Assembly: GCA_001970855.1 (NCBI GenBank) | Contig: LSSN01000560.1 | Coordinates: 5,226 to 24,770, forward strand | Direction: 5' to 3' | Source: Smittium culicis | Taxonomy: Eukaryota; Kickxellomycota; Harpellomycetes; Harpellales; Legeriomycetaceae | Length of the DNA: 19,545 nt | Shown: positions 10,157-18,747 of the stretch, one piece after another | Position numbering within the stretch: position 1 is the first letter of the stretch | Layout: each line of letters begins with the position of its first letter | Notes under the pieces: model-generated | Database searches by the model: none | Told to the model about the DNA's origin: nothing | What the model saw: the letters and a program-made list of their open reading frames with translations, nothing else | Position numbers and translations under genes: made by a program

Positions 10157-10689
10157 ACTCTTACAACGAAAAGATGCCTGTACATATCTAATAGCTCATG
10201 GAATTTTTTTTAAATTTATCTCCTGAATATTTTTATTTGTTATCAGTAAAACTAGTAATGTATCACAATCTGTATCCAATTCCATATCATGATTGCTTAT
10301 TTCTCTGAATTAAATTATGCATTACTGAAGAATTTATTATTGATTATTTTTTATCGTGTGTGATATCTTAGTATAAACGAAATAAGCATTGTAATTGTAT
10401 TTAAATTTTTGAAGTGCTGTACATATGTTTAGCAAAACTTGAATATGAAATCATGCAAGTCCTGTAAATAATATATTTGGATATATTTGCTTATCAACAA
10501 ATGTTCTTTCCCTATATAGAGCTATATTGTTAAAATATCAATTCATATTAAAGATCACATATACTGGAAAGTATGATATATTTAACGGCGCCAATGAATA
10601 CAATTCATATTGGTTAAGAGACAGTTAGATCAATAGAGAGGCGCCGGTAGACATATAAAACTATAATATTTATAGATATTTACACTCTA
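10157..10689. other. Trehalase 3' flank, no gene seen
   Basis: This is AT-rich with no open frame. It contains two GGCGCC palindromes (10587-10592 and 10640-10645). The first overlaps an imperfect hairpin, CCAATGAAT / ATTCATATTGG at 10591-10613. No clear terminator or polyadenylation signal stands out. Confidence 0.5.
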
Positions 10690-10885
10690 TTAGCCCTTTC
10701 CAGTACAACACTATTTAAAAAAATGAATTTAATGATATGTTTATGATTTATAAGTAAATTATTTATTTACTGCAATTTTACAATATACCAATATTTCTTA
10801 ATGCCTCGGAGTTAATCTATTTTCAATCAACACAGTTGGCTATATTTCTAGATCAGAAACAGTCTACAGCTCGTGAAAGGGTTAA
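10690..10885 (+). mobile_element. TTAA element copy 3 (piggyBac-like MITE)
   Basis: This 196-bp copy has ends TTAGCCCTTTCCAG and CTCGTGAAAGGGTTAA. The left target site has drifted from TTAA to TTAG. The interior is colinear with copy 2 (TTTATGATTTATAAGTAAAT, ATACCAATATTTCTTAATG, CAGTTGGCTATATT). It is non-coding. Confidence 0.85.
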
Positions 10886-12078
10886 TAAACGCGCAGCGGG
10901 ATTTTGTTTTTGAATAAAAAACACATCTAACAAGGCTTTAATAGTTCATTTTTATCTGTTTTTTAATGCCAAAAAATTTTTGTGGTATAATGTGAAAATT
11001 AAGGATCAAATTAATATAAAATTTTCTAAGGGCGATTAAATTGCACTTGTGCGGAATAGTCTCGCAAGTATATCAGATTTATCTTTTGTCATAGATTTAG
11101 ATATCGTTCAAAATGAATAAATAAAATTATTATATTGTGCGATCTAGATCATGAAATTCAATTTCAATTATTAGAGAAAATTGAATGTATATAAGTTTAT
11201 TTTTAAAATTTAATTCAATTGTGTAGCCTAGAAACTTTTAATAGTTGTAGAATATTATTCATATCGTAAATATTTTAGTTTTGGTATGAGCATAGATCAA
11301 TAATTTTTATCAGAAAGGCGTAATATTCCTGTTTTTCAATTTGTGGTTATCGATTAAATATTCTAAAGAGATAGCGGCCCACCACTCCGCTCAGTATAAT
11401 AAACCGAGAGTATGGAGCTATTAGAACGATGAAATAAAGGTGAGGGTAATTTGTGAAAGGATGCACTGCTATTTTTTTAAATTTTTTAGTGTATACTGTT
11501 ATAAATCGGTTTAATAGAACTCTGGGTAATCTTTTCTTTTATTTTTTCGTTTGTTTATTTTATTTTACTAGCTTGAATTAACAAAACTCAATCTGTAATA
11601 ATCATCGAATTAGTAAAACGCTAATAAAAGCAAAAATAAAAACTTTTTTTGAATTATTTTCTAATGTATCTAATTTTATGCATTTCAATTAAAAACATAA
11701 AAAAAACAAGTTGCTAAAATTTTGAAAATACCGGTCTCCGTTACAGAGGATGTACATCTGTCTGCGTGAATATCGTAGTCAAAAAGTAAACATATCGGGT
11801 GGATAGCACATTTGCAGCTCACTTATAATAAATAATACGAAGGTTAATGGTTTTAATTAAAAGAATTTTTTTTAGAAAAATAATAGCTGTGCATTTTGCC
11901 TTATAGGTACACATTAAAAAAAGGGGATAGATTGGTTACTAGAGTCAAATGATTATAATTAAATATTCACAATATTGATATTTTCACTTTTGATTAATCA
12001 ATTGGACGAGTTTAGAACGTTGATGATCAATAAAATAATCATAAAAAAGTTTTTTTATAAGTTTTATTTTATTAAATA
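10886..12078. other. Gene-free interval downstream of trehalase and of the BTG/Tob gene
   Basis: No supported open frame, tRNA or long repeat is present. Trehalase (plus strand) and the BTG/Tob gene (minus strand) converge here, so the interval should hold both 3' ends. The BTG/Tob side has AATAAA on the minus strand within about 10 bases of its stop codon. A small imperfect palindrome, CAGAGGATGTACATCTGTCTG-like, lies near 11743-11763. Confidence 0.5.
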
Positions 12079-12832
12079 TTATGGATTTGCAGATGTAGTT
12101 TGAATATATTTAGGTAACTGGCTATTAAATGAGGATATTTGTTGCTGAGAACCGGTGGAAGAATTTTTCATTTTATTACTTGGAGACATACTGGATTTTG
12201 TGTTAACATCTGTGTTTAAATTGGAGCCAGATGATTTAGCTGGACCTAATAAAAAAGTATTAAAAAATATAATTAGATAAAATAATATTGAAAAGTGGAA
12301 GAAGTGAGAGTTTGAAGATTAAGAAAACACAAAAAAAAAGCTTGGAGTTACCAGAATGAGATGTTGTCCCTGCTCTTCGCATAACAACTGGGGTAGTATA
12401 CGCGCTGATAACAAAATCGCTGCTACTTTTCGAGACACGCTCAGCCATACTTCGTTTAGCGCTTTCGATGAGACCTTTTTTATTTTCATAGATATTAAAC
12501 AAATTTCCATAATCTCCAATTCGGTAGCAAACATTATACGGATCGCACCAAATAACAATATCTTGGGGTAAGTGTAGTTCTAGAATTTTGCTACTAACGT
12601 TAGATTTTTTTGCAGCTGATATCAAAATCGGGTCTAGTTTTCCACCCCAGTAAGAAATGGAACGATATCCACTTCCTTGTGTAGAATTTTCGGGATACCA
12701 ATGGTCAGTGTATTTTGCAGTTAGTTCATTGCGTAGAGAATTAGCAAGGTTTTCCCTTTCTTTGTTAGCAATGGAAGATTCAGGAATCTTTGATAAAATG
12801 AAATCGACTAGCTGGGTGATTTCTTGTTTCAT
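12079..12832 (-). CDS. BTG/Tob-family antiproliferative protein (two exons)
   Basis: Exon 1 is 12832-12352, exon 2 is 12245-12079; joined, 215 residues. The N-terminal 118 or so residues are a full BTG domain starting directly at the Met. Box A is HWYPENSTQGSGYRSI (residues 44-59). Box B is LPQDIVIWCDPYNVCYRIG (88-106). Trp95 aligns with the Tob/BTG tryptophan known to contact the CAF1/POP2 deadenylase of CCR4-NOT, so recruitment of deadenylation is the likely role (inference from the family). The tail (120-215) is Ser/Asn/Thr/Gln-rich and shows no PAM2 motif for poly(A)-binding protein, unlike vertebrate Tob. It is therefore closer in plan to BTG1/2 with a low-complexity extension. An AATAAA lies just after the TAA. 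The protein is likely cytoplasmic and nuclear. I found no related neighbour. Confidence 0.92.
12246..12351 (-). other. BTG/Tob gene intron
   Basis: This is a 106-bp phase-1 intron with donor TCTG|GTAACTC and acceptor TTTATTAG|GTCC on the minus strand. Reading through instead would append a hydrophobic stretch unlike any BTG protein. Splicing gives a polar Ser/Asn-rich tail ending at TAA 12079-12081. Confidence 0.85.
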
Positions 12833-13532
12833 ATTTCGTGTCTACAGTGTAAATTAAGAATAAATTATAAAAAAAAAAAATTAGAGCAAGTAATGTACGT
12901 ATATAATTATATAAATTTCAAAAAGGAAATCAAAACTTCAAGCAATTCAAAAAAATATTCAAGAAACATTAAAGAAGATTTAAGAACTAAGTGTTATCAT
13001 TATTAATAACAAAAATATAATTAATTCGAGATTTGAACATTATTTTCAAAGATAATGTCTATTTTATTAAGATTTTTTAGTCATAAAATTGAAAATTAAA
13101 AGGTGACAAGATTACCTATATTTAGGGATATACAAATTATCGATACCTCAAAATGCAGGAACTTTGATAGGGTTTTTAGCAAAAATAAATTATCTATACG
13201 TTATTAGTGATTATTTTCTAAAGGTGAAGAGGGTTTTAGGGATTGAGGAAGCGTGACTATTTGAAAAAGAATAAATAGTATCTATTTAGGTAAGATTTTT
13301 GACAATATTGGAAAAGATAATAAAACTCAAAAGGAATGAGTGTATTTTTCCGAGAATAAGTTAAAAATGCAAAAAAAAAAACGAAATTAAAATATTATAA
13401 ATTTTAAACTAAAATTAGTTCAATTTATTTATTTATAAGTGTACTATGATATTTTTTTTATCAGTTATATTTAAAAAATAAATATTTACAATAGTATAAT
13501 AAATATTTTAGTACTTAAAGTATCTAGGGTTA
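12833..13532. other. BTG/Tob upstream interval, no gene seen
   Basis: This 700-bp region is A-rich on the plus strand, with no open frame that looks real. It should contain the BTG/Tob promoter on its left side. No specific element can be named. Confidence 0.5.
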
Positions 13533-13773
13533 ATGGATCGTTTGAAGAATGAAAGGCATGTAAGTGAAACACTTTTTTGGATTTTGAGGAAAGAGATTGA
13601 AAGAATTTATAAAATCGATGGAGACCGGTGGGCTAGAGTATTTAGGAAATAAAAATGGTGGTGAAGTGAGTATATAAGCAGATTTATTAAGCAGAATAAA
13701 TACAAGAGAGATTGCGGAAGGTCTAGATATAAAAAGAGCGGAAATTATAGTTAACCGAATATTTCACGAGGCC
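13533..13773 (+). pseudogene. Possible small coding relic, unidentified
   Basis: Two overlapping frames read like protein in otherwise featureless DNA. One begins at ATG 13533 and runs 39 codons to TAA 13650-13652 (contains HVSETLFWILRKEIERIY). The other begins at ATG 13618, meets a TAA at 13675-13677, and then continues LLSRINTREIAEGLDIKRA to a TAA at 13771-13773. The second has an amphipathic, helix-turn-helix-like character. I recognise no family. It may be a decayed gene, a small spliced gene, or chance. Confidence 0.2.
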
Positions 13774-13779
13774 TAATTT

Positions 13780-14246
13780 CTTTTTTTTTTTATTGACCAC
13801 TTAATTAGACAATAATAATAAAATAACCTGGAGATTTAATTAATTAACATTTCAATAACAAATAACGATATTTTTAAAAAAGCCAAATAATATCAAGATG
13901 AAATCTCATCAGTTATTCGCAGCTATCATAAAGTTTGTAATATCCATTGGCCAGGTACAATTAAAAGGTAGATGTAAATTCTATTGGTCATGTGAGAATT
14001 CAAGGGGAAGCGGCATTTATGAAGATTAGCTTTTTGAGCAAAAGACTAAATTTTTAAACTTTATCACGCGTGCAAGTCTGCTTTTGGTTGACCAAATAAA
14101 ACCAATTGAGTTCAATAAAATAATTTAATTCCGAGAAGCATATAACTATTCGCTTGACTTGTAGTAGCAGCAAATAACTATACTGATTTTAAACTTATCA
14201 CAAATATAATATATCGCGTTTTTAATTTGTGTTGAATGGGTTAGGG
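13780..14246. other. Intergenic interval, nothing recognised
   Basis: It starts with a run of T (about 13781-13791) and has no open frame or clear repeat. It ends in GGGTTAGGGTTAA, two telomere-like units that run into the TTAA of the next element. Confidence 0.45.
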
Positions 14247-14443
14247 TTAACCCTTTCCCGCTCAACGCTATTTAAAAAACCAAATTTAATAATTCGCTAG
14301 TCATTTATAAGGCCTTCTATTACTTGCTTTTATTATACATTATACCAATAATTCTAAAGGCCTCGGAATTAAAGTTTTTTTAATGAATACAGTTGGCTAT
14401 ATTTTGTAGACCCAAAATAGTCTTACGCGCGGGAAAGGGTTAA
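14247..14443 (+). mobile_element. TTAA element copy 4 (piggyBac-like MITE)
   Basis: This 197-bp copy has near-perfect ends, TTAACCCTTTCCCG and CGCGGGAAAGGGTTAA. The interior is colinear with copy 2 (TAATTCTAAAGGCCTCGG, CAGTTGGCTATATTTTG, GTAGACC). It is non-coding. Confidence 0.9.
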
Positions 14444-14467
14444 GCGATATACGAAAAAAAGCATGTA

Positions 14468-14672
14468 GTGAGTATATAAGGCAATGACCTCAACGAATTC
14501 AATTTTGTTGGAACGAGCTTATTTCCATGACTGCTTGTAACTTCAGTCATCCAGCCTACTTGAAGCAATGCCTGGGTGGATCTTTCGGTTGGTAGATTGA
14601 TCCCATTTCCCTTTAGGTACGCAGCCGGTAGACCGACAGAGGAATTTATTAGTATTAGAATATTAGTTTTTT
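14468..14672 (+). ncRNA. Candidate structured RNA gene, unidentified
   Basis: A segment clearly richer in G and C than its surroundings (about 14510-14645) is preceded by a TATA-like box (AGTATATAAGG at 14471-14481) and followed by TTTTTTT (14666-14672). That is the layout of an RNA polymerase III gene with an external promoter. A perfect 7-bp stem, ATGACTG/CAGTCAT (14527-14533 with 14544-14550), has a 10-base loop. GGATC/GATCC and CGG/CCG form smaller pairings further on. No long open frame crosses it. It does not match what I know of U1, U2, U4, U5, U6, 5S or SRP RNA. RNase P, RNase MRP, a snoRNA, or a repeat fragment remain possible. Confidence 0.25.
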
Positions 14673-14878
14673 TATGCCTTGCACCAAGTTTCTATTTTTT
14701 TAGTTTATTTACTGCGTATTTTCTATTATTGTTATCGTACCAATAAAATTCCGTGATAAAAAAAAGAAAAAGAGTATATAAGGCATAGGCGAAAATTTAA
14801 AAGTCTATAATTTCTAATAAATGTTTATATTCGTTTGAAAAGTGCAGTGCACTATATTATCTTATATTTGTTTGTAGC
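14673..14878. other. Intergenic, TATA-like repeat only
   Basis: The only item of note is GAGTATATAAGG at 14772-14783, the third occurrence of the same box (also 13668 and 14470). No gene or structure was recognised downstream of it. Confidence 0.4.
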
Positions 14879-15075
14879 TTAACTCTTTCACGGGTGGTAG
14901 ACTATTTTTGACCCTCTAAATATAGCCAATTATGGCCAATTATAATACTTTAATCCCGAGGCCTTAAGAATTATTGGTGTATTGTAAAAAAACAGCAAAT
15001 AATTAATTTGCTTATAAATCATAATCGAATCAATAAACTCATTTTTTTAAAGAGTGTTGGACGAGAAATGGTTAA
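14879..15075 (-). mobile_element. TTAA element copy 5 (piggyBac-like MITE, inverted)
   Basis: This 197-bp copy is in the orientation opposite to copy 2, beginning TTAACTCTTTCACGGGTGG and ending GGACGAGAAATGGTTAA. The complement of the shared interior is clear (AATATAGCCAATTATGG, CCGAGGCCTTAAGAAT, ATTGGTGTATTGTA). Its right TTAA (15072-15075) is shared with copy 6. Confidence 0.85.
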
Positions 15076-15268
15076 CCCTTTCCCGTCCATCAGTCTTTAA
15101 AAAAACTAAAATAATGATTCGATTATGGTTTATAATGAAATTTATTATTTACTGTATAACTACAATATACCAATATCATTTAAAACTTCGGAATTAGATT
15201 ATTTCTATCGAATTCAGTTGGCTATATTTTGTAGATCAAAATTAGTCTACCGCGTGGGAAAGGGTTAA
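15072..15268 (+). mobile_element. TTAA element copy 6 (piggyBac-like MITE)
   Basis: This 197-bp copy has ends TTAACCCTTTCCCGTCC and CGTGGGAAAGGGTTAA. It is in forward orientation and abuts the inverted copy 5 through one TTAA. The interior is colinear with copy 2. Confidence 0.9.
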
Positions 15269-15307
15269 TAAATGAGTTGAAATAAATTTTTTTTCTGAAA
15301 AACGAAG

Positions 15308-15504
15308 TGAACCCTTTCCAGGGTGGTAGACTAATTTTTTACATACCAGATATAGCCAACTACGTTCAATTTAAATTGCTTAATTTCGAGACAATTAGAA
15401 CTATTAGCTTTCTAAAATCTAGCAGCAAATCATAGACTTACTTTTAAACCATAAGCGAATCGATAAATCTGTATTTTTCAAGAGCGTTGTGCAGGTATAG
15501 GTAA
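15308..15504 (-). mobile_element. TTAA element copy 7 (piggyBac-like MITE, inverted, older)
   Basis: This 197-bp inverted copy begins TGAACCCTTTCCAGGGTGG and ends at GTAA (15501-15504) after GAGCGTTGTGC. Both target sites and the right terminus have drifted, but the length and interior (ATATAGCCAACTACGTTC, ATAAGCGAATCGATAAA) are retained. Confidence 0.8.
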
Positions 15505-15667
15505 AGTTGATAATTGGAGTGGGAAAGAAAGAAAAAGTGTAATACTAAGGCTAATGGAATTATGCTCATTATGTAGCGCTGTGTTCTAATACCAATAACA
15601 TTCTTTTCTCCAAGTACAGTAATATCAATAGTTTCAAACATATTAAATATTTAAAAATTTAGTAGTA

Positions 15668-16368
15668 CAGGTAACCCTCGTTATTCGCGAAAATTTGAAA
15701 TGCAACAAAAAAAATTTAAATTACTTTTTGATTAATGCGAACTTTTTTCATTAGTAATTGGGCAATACAGTGTTTCAGATTCCTTTAGCCATTTAATGGG
15801 CCAACATTCTTGAATTATAACAAAAAAACAAAGACAATTGGCTAAATCCAGATTTAATATTTTATTATTGGACAAACTAATACATCATACCCAATAAAGT
15901 TTATATTTCTATGTTATTTATCTACCTTAAATTAGGTCAGCGAGCTTTAGCACAGTTCAACCTCGTTATTCGCGATTCTAATAAAATGGTTTTATATTTT
16001 ACCTGCAGAAAATATTCCTTTTATTCGCGAGCTTAAGAAAAAGCTATTCATGTGAACAAATTAACATAATTATGCTGTAATCAGTGCATAATATGAACCT
16101 TGTCCATTCATGATTCTTGCTATTAGCGAGAACTTTTTTAACCCTTTCCCGCGCGGTAGACTATTTTTGGATGACCAAATATAGCCAACCGCGTTCAATG
16201 AAAATCAATTAATTCCGAGACCTAAAGATATATTGGTATAATTCATAATAAAAGCGAATAATAAAGAATCTTATAAATGACTATCGAATCAATAAATTCG
16301 ATTTTTTAAAGAGTGTTTGGACGGGAAAGGGTTAAAAAAAAAAGACCGCGAATAACGAGGGTTACCTG
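15668..16368. mobile_element. pogo/Tigger-like non-autonomous element with nested insertions
   Basis: The termini CAGGTAACCCTCGTTATTCG (15668) and its exact complement ending at 16368 are perfect inverted repeats. They extend to 22 bp, or 27 bp counting palindromic flanks (15663-15689 and 16347-16373). TA flanks both sides (15666-15667 and 16369-16370), as expected for the pogo/Tc1-mariner group, and CCCTCGTTAT-CGCG termini recall Tigger elements. There is no transposase frame. A second TIR-like left end (19 of 22 matching) sits inside at 15953-15974, and TTAA copy 8 interrupts the right side. Confidence 0.8.
16138..16335 (-). mobile_element. TTAA element copy 8 inside the pogo-like element
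   Basis: This 198-bp inverted copy begins TTAACCCTTTCCCGCGCGG and ends GGACGGGAAAGGGTTAA. It is flanked by T-run and A-run remnants of the host element. Its ends are the best preserved of the family, which suggests a recent insertion, later than the pogo-like element around it. Confidence 0.9.
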
Positions 16369-16373
16369 TACTA

Positions 16374-16700
16374 TGATGTAGGTAATCTACGATGATTTTG
16401 TAAGTCGTATATGCGCAGTATTTGTAGCACTTCTTTTCCTACATTAGCCCATTTGTTTCAGCTTAATGCCATGTTATAAGATTTAAAGAAGCTTAGATAT
16501 AAATATTCTAGCTAAAATGTAAATTATGTTGTACGACCCCATTGTGTTGATAGATACTGAATAAATATATATTAACGCTTAAATAGACTGCTTAATACTC
16601 ATAAAAGGTCAAGGAAGTTTAGTATTCCAGGAGCTATTTATTTCATGTGTATTCGATTAACAATATTATCTAATATATACCAAAAAATAAATTAGTATAG
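16374..16700. other. LYC1 upstream region
   Basis: This 327-bp AT-rich stretch lies between the pogo-like element and the LYC1-like start. It must hold that gene's promoter, because the element lies immediately beyond it. No specific motif is convincing. Confidence 0.5.
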
Positions 16701-17792
16701 ATGACAAAAGAAATGGTACTAGTTGAAGCTCTAACTATAGAGCAAAAAGAAAAAACATTTTCAAATACATATAAAAACTGGGGCGCAAGTTTAATGGAGC
16801 AAGAAACCTATATGGAACGCGAAAGACTTGCATCTGTTCAAAACCTTACCAGAGATAAGCTTACCCATTGGCTGTATGGACCAAAGCAGGCCTTTGAAAA
16901 AAATCCAAACACGTTGGATTTCTACGCAAGTATCGAAACAGTTGTCAGGAAAATGTATATAAAAAGATGTGGAAGCTATCAAGTTCAAGAAATCGAAGTT
17001 TTTTCAATAACTAAAGTGTTCTGCTGTGAAGAACACCGGAGTAAGGGGCATGCAACTAGGATGTTGAAAGATTTGTATGAAATTCTAAAAAACAAAGGTG
17101 GAGCTTCTGATCTATACTCGGATATTGGAAAGGGTTTCTATTCGAAATTGGGGTATGAAGAATTTGACAATAGCTATGTGACAATCAATTCGGACACATT
17201 ATTGGCGGAAACTCACTTAAAAGCGTCCTTAATAAACAGGAATCTACTTCGGGAAATTACAAGGCTTGACAGCGCCAAAATATACAGCGATCTGGAAGCA
17301 GAGCCGATTTCCAACATAACAAAAGTCTGTATAAAACCTACCTTTGAGATAGTCGAATGGCGGAACGTTAGAGATGAGTTTGAAGGAATGAATGTTTTCA
17401 ACTCAAAAGAACGCCTCGAATTTTTTGGTGCAGTAATCAGTGATCAAGTAAACTCTGATATTTCCCTCAACTCAGACATTAAAGCAATTCCAAGCTTTAT
17501 AACATGGACTTGCAGATTCAGAGAGAAAGGCTTATTCATCCTCCGCACGAGATTTAACTCCAAAGAAGATATCGTCCCTCTAATTAACGCAGCGCTGGAG
17601 TATGCAAAGAAGAATAATCTTTCGCATATTTTATTCTGGAATCCAAACGTAGAAGTCTTGGCTGAGCTCCAAGCAAATTACAAAGCAAAGATTGCTGAAA
17701 AGTGCAATTCAATTCCTTGTATCGCACTATTCAACAAGCTCCCTGATGAAAAAGTCGAGTGGTTAAACTGTGAAAACTATACTTGGATATAG
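16701..17792 (+). CDS. LYC1: LYC1-like GNAT-family N-acetyltransferase
   Basis: This single-exon gene of 363 residues matches the fungal LYC1 family, named for the Yarrowia lysine N6-acetyltransferase that starts lysine catabolism with acetyl-CoA. Visible family traits are the N-terminal LTRDKL...W stretch (residues 49-57), the GNAT acetyl-CoA loop RSKGHATRML (113-122, R-x-x-G-x-A), and SDIGKGFYSKLGY (140-152), which is the LYSDIG-x-x-FY hallmark of this family. The C-terminal half (about 200-363) is the LYC1-specific domain, FITWTCR...ILRTRF. There is no signal peptide, so it is probably cytosolic or peroxisomal. The ATG is preceded by an in-frame-free AT-rich leader; a second Met at codon 5 is possible. 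The stop is TAG. The substrate could be lysine or another amine and cannot be fixed from sequence. Confidence 0.85.
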   Translation: MTKEMVLVEALTIEQKEKTFSNTYKNWGASLMEQETYMERERLASVQNLTRDKLTHWLYGPKQAFEKNPNTLDFYASIETVVRKMYIKRCGSYQVQEIEVFSITKVFCCEEHRSKGHATRMLKDLYEILKNKGGASDLYSDIGKGFYSKLGYEEFDNSYVTINSDTLLAETHLKASLINRNLLREITRLDSAKIYSDLEAEPISNITKVCIKPTFEIVEWRNVRDEFEGMNVFNSKERLEFFGAVISDQVNSDISLNSDIKAIPSFITWTCRFREKGLFILRTRFNSKEDIVPLINAALEYAKKNNLSHILFWNPNVEVLAELQANYKAKIAEKCNSIPCIALFNKLPDEKVEWLNCENYTWI

Positions 17793-18747
17793 TTACTCGT
17801 TCATTGCCTCTTTAGCTTCTAAGAAATGATGAATATCTTAACGTTTTTTATTTTTATGGATAGTTTCTGGTAGTTTTAGTTTTGAATATTTTGCTGTTCA
17901 AAACTACTTAAAAAAGAATATTGATTCGTTTATGGTTTATAAAAAACAATTAATCATTTGGTGCTAGTTAAAGATACACCAATAAATGATTGACTCACGA
18001 AATTGAATTATTTTACTGAACTAGTTTGTTTGGATTGATAGATTATCAATAGCCTACATATCTGATAAATAGCTATGAAGATAAATGATTGAACTCATCT
18101 CACATTTTCCATAGTATTGTTTAGAACATGGTTGTGACTTTTAAGTTATAACAAATCGCTATATGAACTTTATATTATAATTTGAGCCAATAAGTAAACT
18201 AATTATATATTTAAACCAATAGCTATAACTAATTCTTTTAGCATCAGTGCAACATGAATTTATGGCCAAGTACTATAATTTGAAATTTAAAGTTCAAGTT
18301 ATACCCAATAAACATAAAGTATGGATTTTTGAATCACTAGAAATTGCCAGAAAAAGATAAATTAGTAGCGAATTAGCGAAGATTATTCTCTGATCTAGTA
18401 TTGGAATCAGCGAATAGGATAGAGCTAAAAAAATATTTTCAGCTAGTTTAAAAAAAAATTTTTTTTTATTCAACTGTAATATTTCTTGATGAATTTGTTA
18501 GGTTGTGCGAAATAGTTTAAAAAAAATATTATTATCAATTGGTAGTTTTCTTGCATCGCAAATTTGTTGCTTTTATACTAAGTTTGGCAGAAAATATTAA
18601 TATCTCTCGTTCGATTAAATATAATAAAGTCAACTCAGTTTGAAGCTTCAATATTTATTCTTTCTTACTAATTTTTGCACTCAAAAAAAATTCACATACT
18701 AAACATAAATATTTTCTACATACCCTATATACTCTACTTATTGAATA
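17793..18747. other. Intergenic interval between LYC1 and SPB1
   Basis: No open frame is supported. About 17877-18060 contains a decayed TTAA element (listed separately). The remainder is AT-rich with an A9T9 palindrome near 18450-18468. The final 100 bases should hold the SPB1 promoter. Confidence 0.5.
17877..18060 (+). mobile_element. Decayed TTAA element copy 9
   Basis: The internal run ATTGATTCGTTTATGGTTTA, then CACCAATAAATGATTGA and GAACTAGTTTGTTTGGA, aligns in order with the interior of copy 6. The terminal CCCTTTCCCG motifs are no longer recognisable, so the limits are approximate. Confidence 0.45.

Noticed and set aside
12319..12857. Other frames overlapping the BTG/Tob gene on both strands
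   Set aside because: The BTG domain is unambiguous in a single minus-strand frame; the others lack homology.
14500..14650. Spliceosomal snRNA, 5S rRNA or SRP RNA
   Set aside because: None of the hallmark sequences (U1 5' end, U5 loop, U6 core, 5S internal boxes) is present; only ACAGAG near 14636 is shared with U6.
15444..15641. Minus-strand open frame of 65 codons with a hydrophobic stretch
   Set aside because: Half of it lies in TTAA element copy 7, and the rest shows no family resemblance or splice context.
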